From: Mesaphorura yosii
Lineage: Eukaryota > Arthropoda > Collembola > Poduromorpha > Tullbergiidae
NCBI GenBank assembly: GCA_009869945.1
Contig: WIXG01000040.1
Location: 186,001-250,000 of the forward strand
DNA: 64,000 bases
Reading direction: 5' to 3'
Below are positions 58,401-64,000 of the stretch, one piece after another; position 1 is the stretch's first letter, and each line of letters begins with the position of its first letter. The position numbers were made by a program, and so were the translations under genes. Under the pieces are notes generated by a model. It had not been told where the DNA came from. It made no database searches and saw only the letters and a list, made by a program, of their open reading frames with translations.

Positions 58401-60650
58401 ACGGCCGTCAAACTCAGGGCCCACGGGGTCTCAACAGGCACAACAGGTGAAAACTTACGGCCAATTCTTTGCCTTTGCTTCCTTCGTTTAGATATGCTGG
58501 ATTTCCCTTTCTAAATTCAATTTCTGTCGGGGATTTGCATTAGTCAACTCAGATTGCACACAAATCTTTGACTAGACGTTTTCACGAATTCATTTCAATA
58601 TTTATTCATTTAATTAGCATTTCTTACAATATGTACTTTGTAAAATCGGGAAAAGAGAATTCTTTCACTATCTATTCTATCAAGCTTTCTATGCATCAGA
58701 TTTATGTAAAAACCCAGTAGTTGTCTCAGCATGCGGCGTAGAAAACACTTGACACTTTACATTATTTTATAAAATCTCATTTAAATGATAAAAAGATTTG
58801 CATTGAAAATCTAGTTTACCGTTTCCCTTTCGCCTTTTGTTCATTGTATCGTTGAGATTTGTAGGAAGTTACCGAGACTGTAATTACAAAAGTCACTTTT
58901 CCTGGGAATTATTACTAATCGACTTGCATTAATTAGAATACAAGGGTTAATAAATTACAAGAAATTCTCATCAAATCGTTCCGAGTAGATGATCGTTTGT
59001 TGGAATCTTGGCCCATTCTGTAATTCATGATACTAATAAACTTTTAATCGTAAATTACAGGCCGCGGCTGCAGCTCAAGTCGCTCAATTGCAACAGCATC
59101 TCGCAAAAAATCAACAACAGCAGCAAAATGCCAGCGCTATGCAACTTCATCAGCAGCAACTCCAACAACTTTCCCAGCAATTGGCACAACAGCAGCAGCA
59201 ACAACAAACTAACTCTCCTCAGCAAAATCACATTCCAACTTCTCAGCAGCTTCAGCTCCAGTTGCAACACCATCACCATCAGCAGCAACATCACCGCCAC
59301 CAGCAAGCACTTTCGAACGCTTCACCATCTCCAGCGTCGTCTCCATTATCACAAACCCATCTCACACCTCATCATATCAAGTCATCCTCAAGCACTCCAC
59401 GACTCTTGGCTGAGCAATCAATAGAGGAAACGACTGATCTAGAGGAACTGGAACAGTTTGCCAAAACATTTAAGCAGAGACGCATCAAATTAGGTACGAT
59501 ATACATAATTTGCTCTGGTTTATAGTTGGGAATTAATCGTCGGTTTGGCTGCAGGCTTTACTCAAGGAGATGTTGGACTCGCAATGGGAAAGTTGTACGG
59601 GAACGATTTTTCACAAACTACCATTTCAAGATTTGAAGCACTCAACTTGTCGTTCAAGAACATGTAAGTAGAATTAGAACGGCTGTTTTACTTCAACAAA
59701 TAAAGTGAGTGAGGTTTAACAAGTTGAAGCTAAGGAACAAGATAAGAGAGTTTGTTTCGACGCATGTGGTAACAATTAAGAAAAGGTTGCGCACAGTTGA
59801 GTATGCCTAGAACAATTAGCAATAAACTGGAGTAGTAGGTTTAATTATCTTTAGACTCTTTAAAGAAGAACGTATCCAGAGTTTTCGACTTAGGAGGAAA
59901 TTTCGACTTTCGACTTAGAAATGAAACTGAGAACAAATGAAAACTGAGCTGAAGTACAAAGACCGTCAAGATTTTGTTTGCACCGATAGAATTCAAACAT
60001 CAAGCGAGGGAACCAACTTTGCAGGAATGGTTGCTGACACTAATACTTACTTTACTTCACGCTTTGCAGGTGTAAATTGAAGCCGCTACTTCAAAAGTGG
60101 CTTGAAGACGCAGACAATTCACTGAACAATCCTAGTTCACTATCAAACCCTCATACCACACCTGAAGCGATTGGCAGGCGACGCAAGAAGCGAACTTCGA
60201 TTGAGACCACGGTTCGAATTGCACTAGAACGAGCTTTTCTATCGAATCCGAAACCAACATCAGAAGAAATTACACAACTGGCTGACAGTCTGACAATGGA
60301 AAAAGAGGTCGTGCGGGTTTGGTTTTGTAATCGGTAAGTAGTCATATTAGAATAATTTAGTAAAAACTGCTTCCTTGTAACTTGTAAGGCAAGTCATTTC
60401 GTAGAGTCCTTATTGATGTATTTCTTTCTGGAGCAGGCGACAAAAGGAGAAACGTATCAATCCACCCGGCAGCGGAGGGATGGGAAGCCCGATGAGTACA
60501 CCACCGCATTCCATGAATCACTCCATGTTTGGTGGTGGCGGCGTGGGACCACTGTCTCTGGTCACCACTTCCTTCAACGGTTCGCCATCTCCTACTCACA
60601 CATCACTTCCTCAAAATGGACCGTCGTCACTGGGTATCAAAAACGAATAG
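18555..60650 (+). CDS. nub: POU class 2 homeodomain transcription factor, nubbin/pdm2 (Oct-1) type; full coding span, 9 exons
   Basis: Joining nine exons (18555-19449, 56538-56866, 57533-57616, 57781-57981, 58330-58446, 59061-59493, 59555-59663, 60070-60333, 60437-60650) gives 2646 bases, or 881 residues plus stop, with every splice phase matching. Residues 1-298 are low-complexity (His-, Ser-, Asn-rich, then an Asp run). The middle is Asn-, Ala- and Gln-rich. A POU-specific domain covers about 663-738 and a POU homeodomain about 759-818, ending in the RVWFCN signature with the POU-type cysteine in the recognition helix. The POU-specific segments [19 protein letters not shown] and [18 protein letters not shown] are those of the Oct-1/nubbin class. 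Family members are nuclear octamer-binding regulators of neural and appendage development in arthropods. A 17-codon cassette exon and an alternative first exon may add isoforms. The class 2 assignment is firm; nub versus pdm2 orthology is not resolvable, since those are fly duplicates. Confidence 0.93.
22827..22855. repeat. Trinucleotide microsatellite (ATC then GTC units)
   Basis: A run of ATC units passes into GTC units in nubbin intron 1. On the other strand it reads as Asp-coding triplets but is closed by nearby stops, so I treat it as a simple repeat. Confidence 0.6.
26801..26852 (+). CDS. nub: Possible alternative first coding exon of nubbin (weak)
   Basis: ATG at 26801 opens 17 codons ([17 protein letters not shown]) plus one base, then meets a good donor, TTTAG|GTATGT. 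The exit phase is 1, exactly what exon 2 (or the 44866 cassette) needs. Internal codons are more GC-rich than the flanks. Drosophila nub uses alternative promoters, so an intronic start is plausible. No core promoter is obvious and I recognise no homologous N terminus, so this may be chance. Confidence 0.22.
28285..28683 (-). CDS. Unrecognised ORF with signal-peptide-like start (weak)
   Basis: This 132-codon frame starts [20 protein letters not shown], a plausible secretion signal, followed by a mixed, soluble-looking sequence without a domain I recognise. It lies antisense inside nubbin intron 1. No promoter or polyadenylation signal is apparent. A frame of this length occurs by chance in 64 kb, so I give it little weight. 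Confidence 0.15.
   Translation of the reverse strand: MYAQLIVISLLLSTCVVFLSTTLRTAYVVSASYFNPTQDDLYLFARVGTNQIEIDFQNGNGKFAILNLIQRESFPTKQNSVGVGRRTQSALGVLIESKCNLNGIVFYVAAVKLNALYLVHALNKYDFLYRYH
36434..36458 (-). promoter_or_regulatory. Tandem pair of perfect octamer sites
   Basis: Two exact copies of ATTTGCAT (the reverse complement of the POU octamer ATGCAAAT) lie in the same orientation at 36434-36441 and 36451-36458, separated by nine bases. A third octamer on the opposite strand is at 36271-36278. The octamer is the classic Oct-1/class 2 POU site, and this lies in the intron of a class 2 POU gene, so a feedback element is a reasonable inference. Confidence 0.4.
38143..38156. repeat. 14-bp perfect palindrome TGATGCATGCATCA
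   Basis: The sequence is its own reverse complement. It belongs to a wider excess of ATGCATGC-like words in this window. No binding protein is assigned. Confidence 0.55.
41601..41616. repeat. 16-bp perfect palindrome TGATCACCGGTGATCA
   Basis: Two TGATCACC half-sites face each other with no spacer and are followed by another partial copy (CCGATCA). The symmetry suggests a site for a dimeric protein, but I cannot name one. Confidence 0.6.
44866..44916 (+). CDS. nub: Candidate 51-base cassette exon of nubbin
   Basis: A pyrimidine-rich acceptor (TTTTTAATTTTGCAG) precedes the segment and CAG|GTTAGT follows it. The 51 bases are a multiple of three. With the phase-1 G left by exon 1 they read [17 protein letters not shown] with no stop and leave phase 1 again, so inclusion or skipping both keep the frame into exon 2. 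The peptide is charged and Ser/Pro-rich, like the flanking protein. It is too short for ordinary ORF listing. One other frame is also open, so chance is not excluded. Confidence 0.45.
51772..51791. repeat. Four tandem ACACG units
   Basis: ACACG is repeated four times without change. It is a short simple repeat in nubbin intron 1. Confidence 0.7.
56538..56866 (+). CDS. nub: nubbin exon 2 (acidic, poly-Asn, Ala-rich)
   Basis: Residues 299-408, entered in phase 1 after CCTTTTGTTTGCAG and left in phase 0 at CAG|GTAACA. The sequence starts with an acidic stretch ([14 protein letters not shown]), then eleven Asn codons mixing AAT and AAC (56692-56724), a Gly/His patch and an Ala/Gln-rich helix-like end ([16 protein letters not shown]). 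Mixed synonymous codons in the Asn run argue for protein-level selection rather than a pure DNA repeat. Confidence 0.85.
56867..57532 (+). other. nub: nubbin intron 2
   Basis: 666 bases from GTAACA to TTTGCATTTACAG. It contains two octamer-type words (56920-56927 and 57099-57106). Nothing else recognisable. Confidence 0.8.
57533..57616 (+). CDS. nub: nubbin exon 3
   Basis: 84 bases in phase 0 at both ends, encoding residues 409-436 (starts [15 protein letters not shown], ends GSQEAQ). The acceptor TTTGCATTTACAG and donor CAG|GTAAAT are good. The frame joins exons 2 and 4 without a stop and the Gln/Leu-rich sequence matches its neighbours. Confidence 0.82.
57781..57981 (+). CDS. nub: nubbin exon 4 (Gln-, Ala- and Gly-rich)
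   Basis: 201 bases, phase 0 to 0, residues 437-503. It runs from a Gln-rich segment ([19 protein letters not shown]) through an Ala run and a Gly/Asn stretch to HFYLQNQ. The acceptor is AATTTTCCAG and the donor CAG|GTATGC. Gln-rich segments before the POU domain are typical activation regions in class 2 POU proteins. Confidence 0.87.
57982..58329 (+). other. nub: nubbin intron 4
   Basis: 348 bases from GTATGC to TTTTTTCCAAAG. Nothing recognised in it. Confidence 0.75.
58330..58446 (+). CDS. nub: nubbin exon 5
   Basis: 117 bases, phase 0 to 0, residues 504-542 ([20 protein letters not shown] then a Ser/Pro/Gln tail). The acceptor is TTCTTTTTTCCAAAG and the donor CAG|GTGAAA. All boundary phases agree with exons 4 and 6. 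There is no domain; it is part of the N-terminal activation region. Confidence 0.8.
58447..59060 (+). other. nub: nubbin intron 5
   Basis: 614 bases from GTGAAA to TAAATTACAG. It contains octamer words at 58533-58540 and 58796-58803. No other feature seen. Confidence 0.8.
59061..59493 (+). CDS. nub: nubbin exon 6 (poly-Gln region and start of POU-specific domain)
   Basis: 433 bases, entering in phase 0 and leaving in phase 1, residues 543-686 plus one base. It begins with Ala/Gln repeats built from mixed CAA and CAG codons, a His/Gln patch, then a Ser/Pro linker ([18 protein letters not shown]). The POU-specific domain opens with [20 protein letters not shown] at the 3' end. The donor splits the Gly codon of KLG (TTAG|GTACGA). 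Confidence 0.95.
59555..59663 (+). CDS. nub: nubbin exon 7 (POU-specific domain core)
   Basis: 109 bases, residues 687-722 plus two bases of Met 723. It encodes [18 protein letters not shown] and [17 protein letters not shown], the helix-turn-helix core that contacts the ATGC half of the octamer. The acceptor is GGCTGCAG and the donor AT|GTAAGT. The match to class 2 POU domains is essentially complete. Confidence 0.96.
59664..60069 (+). other. nub: nubbin intron 7
   Basis: 406 bases from GTAAGT to CGCTTTGCAG, splitting the Met codon just before CKLKPLL. Nothing else recognised. Confidence 0.85.
60070..60333 (+). CDS. nub: nubbin exon 8 (end of POU-specific domain, linker, most of homeodomain)
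   Basis: 264 bases, phase 2 to 2. It contains [17 protein letters not shown] (last POU-specific helix), a roughly 20-residue linker, and the homeodomain from [18 protein letters not shown] to [11 protein letters not shown]. The exon ends inside the Arg codon of WFCNR (CG|GTAAGT). The basic homeodomain arm and the POU-type recognition helix are intact. Confidence 0.96.
60437..60650 (+). CDS. nub: nubbin exon 9 (homeodomain end and C terminus)
   Basis: 214 bases entered in phase 2 after GGAGCAG. The first residues complete the homeodomain ([12 protein letters not shown]). A Gly/Ser/Pro/Met-rich tail follows, ending SSLGIKNE and a TAG stop at 60648-60650. The tail of about 63 residues after the homeodomain is short. 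Confidence 0.94.
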
Positions 60651-61570
60651 AATGTGAAGTAGTTACATAGTGCGAATGCACGTCGTAGGTAAGAAGATTA
60701 CGCAAGTGAACTTGGAAATATTTAATTCAATTTATTTCGTGAAGAGTAAAAGAGTTCCTGTCTGTGAAACGACAAAAATTAAGCAAAATCAGTTCCTATA
60801 AATTATTTGGTAAACATTTATTCCAGAATAGTCGTTTTAAACTAAATCTATGAATGTATTAGAGTTTAGACTCATTTTGATTATAATTTTAGTTGTAGAG
60901 TCGGTCGGTAGAAATAGTTATTGTTATTGGTAGATTAGATGTGTATACTGTCGATATCGTAATTTGAAACGTGGATTTTATTTAAAGTTCACTAGTTCTC
61001 GTCAAATCATGTATCATGTACTCATAACACAAGTATCAAGATTGACTTGGGAGAAAAGTTGATTACCGAGTCCATTTTCTTTATCTATCGAACATGTGTT
61101 ATCAGTCCTTGCAATTTGTGTAGTAGATCTTAGGATTTGGTGTTAAGAACATAAATTTATCACTGTAACTTAATGGGGATGACGAATGTAATGTTTTGTA
61201 TTTTACAAACTAATTAAGTATGTATTCAACGTAATTGACTTGATCATACCGGTTTTAATCTTGTAATTTAACCGGTTGCATATTCCATAAACTTTAATAC
61301 TATTGTTGCACTCATCTTTATTACTTTAGTTGGCAAGAATTGACGGCAGCAGAATGCAATTAATTTTAATGCAGCAGTACCACAATGATTTGTCATTGTA
61401 AGTTGGATTTATTTATTCCAATTGTTTCTTTGCACGACATTTTTGTTATTTTTCTCAGCCGGTCGGGCTGCGCTAATGACGCAGGTGTTAATGTCTATTT
61501 TTATTACGACTTGATGTAGTCCGACTAACTGAAGAATATTATTTAAATAAATACTAAATCGTCAAAATTT
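60651..61570 (+). other. nub: nubbin 3' UTR
   Basis: About 900 AT-rich bases without coding signal, from the TAG to just beyond the first canonical AATAAA I find downstream (61546-61551). The end point is approximate. Confidence 0.6.
61546..61551 (+). terminator. nub: Polyadenylation signal AATAAA for nubbin
   Basis: This is the first AATAAA on the + strand after the nubbin stop. Cleavage would be expected 10-30 bases later. Confidence 0.5.
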
Positions 61571-61598
61571 TTCTCGCTGATTCCACAATGGCTTCTAG

Positions 61599-61604
61599 TT
61601 TATT
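61599..61604 (-). terminator. CCDC170: Polyadenylation signal AATAAA for the CCDC170-like gene
   Basis: TTTATT on the + strand reads AATAAA on the - strand, 160 bases after the TAA stop. Cleavage would fall near 61575-61590. Confidence 0.5.
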
Positions 61605-61763
61605 TGCGACAGTAAACAAAAATATTTACAGCATGCAAATCGCGAATTATGGAATTACAGTCTCTAACATCTACGAGAAAGACAAAAGGAAGAAAATATC
61701 GAAGGCGAAAAAACGTTCGAAGGCAGTGTGCAATTTGCTCCTGGCAAGCCAGGACCAGGGTCG

Positions 61764-62045
61764 TTACATATTTCTTCTCCCAAATTTGTGTGGCTCATAA
61801 TCATCCATGTTTTCTTCCACTTCTCCAATCGGCATGGTGGCTGTGCTCCTTGCACTTTCTCTTGGAGTGTCTCCCTGATTGGGCATCAACCGCACGCTAT
61901 CCGAGAGTTTTCGGGAAACTTGTGCAAATTCGCGGTTTGTTTGCACAATCTTCTCCAGCTTTGCAATCACTTCGTAGTCCGGTACGCTTGTCTTCGACCA
62001 GTCAATTCCCAAAATCTTCCCGACCATATTTCTTAAATTTAGCAG
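61764..62045 (-). CDS. CCDC170: CCDC170-like last exon
   Basis: 93 codons plus TAA (61764-61766), entered after TTCTTGTTGCAG. It contains LLNLRNMVGKILGIDW and VPDYEVIAKLEKIVQTNREF, then a low-complexity acidic and basic tail ending HKFGRRNM. Confidence 0.8.
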   Translation of the reverse strand: MLNLRNMVGKILGIDWSKTSVPDYEVIAKLEKIVQTNREFAQVSRKLSDSVRLMPNQGDTPRESARSTATMPIGEVEENMDDYEPHKFGRRNM

Positions 62046-64000
62046 CTGCAACAAGAATGTATTTGTGTTCAGGTAATAAAGAGATGCCAGCGTATCAAAT
62101 TTTCGTGTTCTCGAACCTGTTCTTCTCTCCGCGTGCATTCCATTAATCTCTTCCTTGTTGCGTTCATCTCTTGACTTAATTGTTGGAAGGCATGATCGTT
62201 CAGTTCCCTTTCTTGAGTTGTGTTCTCTCGGCTGGTTTTCAATTGATCCTTAAGCAAATTAACTTTCCGATTGTATTTCAGCCGGAGTAGTTCCACATCA
62301 TTCAATTTCTTCTCCAGATCCTCAATTTTGCGAGCTCTTTCAAGGGAAACAATCTGCGAAGAAAATTCGACGTAGAATTCTCGGTGAACCATTAAACATT
62401 TCAGTATTTATCTCACTTTATACTCTGCAGCATCCGTAAGCTGAGACTTCAGGTCTTTAATGGACACTTTTGCCTCCTTTAACTCCAATTCTAACCTCTC
62501 AACCTGCTTCATCAACTTCTTGCTACGTGAATAGGCTTCGTCTCGTTCTTGTTCTAAAGTAGTTCGCAATTTTACACTGTCCTCAAGAAGCATAATCTTC
62601 TTGCGTAGCATCTCTAGGTGAAGATCTTTCTTTTCAATTTGCTCTCGTAATGTTCTGACTCGTCTTTGCAGCTGATACACAGTAGCGGTCTGAAAGTAGC
62701 AATTTTTAATCGATTAAAGAGTAATGCGACGATTCACCTTCTCAAAAAAGGCTAATTGGACACTACCTTGTCGGCTAAACGATCTCCTTCCAGTTTTGAA
62801 AGTTGTTCAGCCCGTGCGAGAATTGCATCGGTTTGTAGATCAAATCCAAGTTCCTTCGACACTTCATCGAGTCCCATCACACTGGCCAATTGCTCAAGGA
62901 ACTGCATGAATCTGTTCTTGTCCTTGCGAAGACCTTCATTAAGTATCTCGATGGTTGTCAATTGCGTCTCGTTTTCTTGCAGATGCTTTGAAATAACGGC
63001 CCTTTCACTTATGGCATCCTCTTGTTTCATTTTGGCATCACTATAAATCTTCTCCAAACGTTCGATCGTCTCCGTCATTCTCCCAACCTTCTCTCGCAGT
63101 TGGTCATTTGCGAATTGCTTTTCTTTGACTTCAATTTGGATATCTTTGATTCTCTCTCGAATTCCAATGGCGGTCGCATCCACCCTGCATCGACGATAAA
63201 TTGATTAGCTTGTTATAATTTTGTATAATCAGAAGTTGTAAGAATCAACATACATTCTAGTGCCAGTTGACAACTGAATTGCAACTGACTCTTGGAAATT
63301 CTTGAAATCCTTCTCAATGCGTGCAGCTTTCTCCTCAGCAGTCATAAGACTTTCTAGAAAGAGAGAAATTCGAAATCGTTTACGTCGTCGAGATTGTGAT
63401 TGGGTTTGGACACAGTCACAGTGAAACTTCACACGCGTCATGAATTGCACACAGCAGCTTACCTTTTGCAGTTAACAGTTGTTGATCTAAGCCCTTATTC
63501 TGCTCATTCAGATTCATGACAGTTTTATCGGCAATGTTGGATTTTTCTCTGTATGTTAGAATGTCCGTGGTGAGGTACTGTTTCTCCGTGGAGAGTTGAT
63601 CTTTCTCCTATAATTCAAATCCACGTTTATCACGGAAAATATACCCGACAAAAATTATAAGTTGGAAGAGCCTGATACCCTCTTCAACAAGTCGATGGTG
63701 GTTAGATAAGAGATTATCTGCTGATTGAGCTGATCCTTGTCCTGGTTCAGTCTGCTGATAATATCCGAATTCGTCTTGCTTTCATTTTCGAACGATTCAA
63801 TAGACTGCTTCAGTGACATCACTTTCATCTTGCACCGCGAATTTTCCTGTTAACAGTATTTCAATTCGGCCCTTGACATTACTTTGAGTATGAAAGTACA
63901 TGAAATTGTTTTCACATCTTACCTGATAAAGTTCATAAACTCTTTTGAGAAGGTACTCGGGTTTGGACTGCTCCTCCGGACAATCTATCGCCGACGCAAT
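61764..64000 (-). CDS. CCDC170: CCDC170-like coiled-coil protein (5' end beyond the window), 8 exons visible
   Basis: Eight - strand exons (63923-64000, 63679-63846, 63463-63607, 63254-63353, 62767-63184, 62417-62689, 62117-62353, 61764-62045) join in phase to give about 566 residues ending in TAA. Nearly all of it is charged heptad-type coiled coil. The best family clues are the segment around FLEQLASVMGLDEV with LGFDLQTDAILARAEQLSKL, then YQLQRRVRTLREQIEKKDLH, and a C-terminal block (MVGKILGIDW, VPDYEVIAKLEKIV) that resembles the end of CCDC170 as I recall it. Vertebrate CCDC170 is about 715 residues, so some 150 residues may lie off the right edge. CCDC170 is reported to associate with Golgi and stabilise microtubules. 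Other long coiled-coil centrosomal proteins are the alternative. Introns are 63-109 bases, in sharp contrast to nubbin. Confidence 0.75.
62117..62353 (-). CDS. CCDC170: CCDC170-like internal exon
   Basis: 79 codons, phase 0 to 0 (IVSLERARKIEDLEKKLNDV ... RLMECTRREEQ). The acceptor is TTTTCTTCGCAG. The donor CAG|GTTCGA is weak, but the next exon continues in phase. Confidence 0.78.
62417..62689 (-). CDS. CCDC170: CCDC170-like internal exon
   Basis: 91 codons, phase 0 to 0 (YQLQRRVRTLREQIEKKDLH ... SIKDLKSQLTDAAEYK). The acceptor is CTACTTTCAG and the donor AAA|GTGAGA. Confidence 0.8.
62767..63184 (-). CDS. CCDC170: CCDC170-like internal exon (largest)
   Basis: 418 bases, phase 2 to 0. Long coiled coil (IRERIKDIQIEVKEKQ ... 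MTETIERLEKIY) followed by a short non-coil block (FLEQLASVMGLDEVSKELGF, then LQTDAILARAEQLSKLEGDR). That block is the most family-specific part I can see. The donor is AAG|GTAGTG. Confidence 0.8.
63254..63353 (-). CDS. CCDC170: CCDC170-like internal exon
   Basis: 100 bases, phase 1 to 2 (SLMTAEEKAARIEKDFKNFQ ... LSTGTR). The acceptor TCTCTTTCTAG is good and the donor AT|GTATGT is strong. Confidence 0.75.
63463..63607 (-). CDS. CCDC170: CCDC170-like internal exon
   Basis: 145 bases, phase 0 to 1, coiled coil (EKDQLSTEKQYLTTDILTYR ... LDQQLLTAK). The acceptor AATTATAG is weak in pyrimidines; the donor AAG|GTAAGC is strong. Confidence 0.75.
63679..63846 (-). CDS. CCDC170: CCDC170-like internal exon
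   Basis: 56 codons, phase 0 to 0, coiled coil (ENSRCKMKVMSLKQSIESFE ... YLTTIDLLKR). The acceptor is CTGTTAACAG and the donor AGG|GTATCA. Confidence 0.75.
63923..64000 (-). CDS. CCDC170: CCDC170-like exon, cut by the window edge
   Basis: 26 codons (including EEQSKPEYLLKRVYELYQ) end in phase 0 at CAG|GTAAGA. The upstream limit lies outside the window. Confidence 0.75.

Noticed and set aside
59055-59306. Antisense Leu/Met-rich ORF over exon 6
   Set aside because: It is the reverse complement of the Gln/His repeat region of nubbin and only a shadow.
1-64000. CRISPR arrays, bacterial operons, viral insertions, intact transposons
   Set aside because: No regularly spaced repeats, no transposase, reverse transcriptase or viral protein motifs, and no long terminal repeats were seen in the translated frames.

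Overview
The window is animal nuclear DNA, AT-rich, with very small introns in one gene and very large ones in another. It carries two recognisable protein-coding genes. The first is a class 2 POU-homeodomain gene (the nubbin/pdm2/Oct-1 family) on the + strand. The second is a coiled-coil gene that best fits CCDC170, on the - strand and cut by the right edge. Spliceosomal introns, the nubbin-type protein with long His, Asn and Gln tracts, and the general style suggest an arthropod. A springtail or other basal pancrustacean is my guess only; nothing in the window fixes the species. I see no bacterial, viral, CRISPR or intact transposon content.

Layout. Bases 1-18554 lie upstream of the POU gene and hold no gene I can defend, only one weak secreted-peptide candidate near 16.6 kb. 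Bases 18555-19449 are the first coding exon, with His-rich and acidic low-complexity sequence. A 37 kb intron follows (19450-56537). It contains one credible cassette exon (44866-44916) and one possible alternative first exon (26801-26852), both in the splice phase needed to join the next constitutive exon. It is also rich in octamer-like POU sites, including a tandem pair at 36434-36458. Eight further coding exons lie between 56538 and 60650. The POU-specific domain is split over exons 6-8 and the homeodomain over exons 8-9. The 3' UTR appears to end just past an AATAAA at 61546.

The CCDC170-like gene ends at 61764 and is read leftward from the right edge in eight exons with introns of 63-109 bp. 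Its own polyadenylation signal at 61599-61604 means the two genes meet tail to tail with almost nothing between them.

The two genes have unrelated roles: a developmental transcription factor and a structural microtubule/Golgi-type coiled-coil protein. The interesting biology is mostly in the POU gene: the giant first intron with probable regulatory elements and alternative exons, octamer enrichment consistent with autoregulation, and an overlapping upstream ORF at the start codon. All intron boundaries were derived by hand from splice consensus and reading phase; no alignment or RNA evidence was available.
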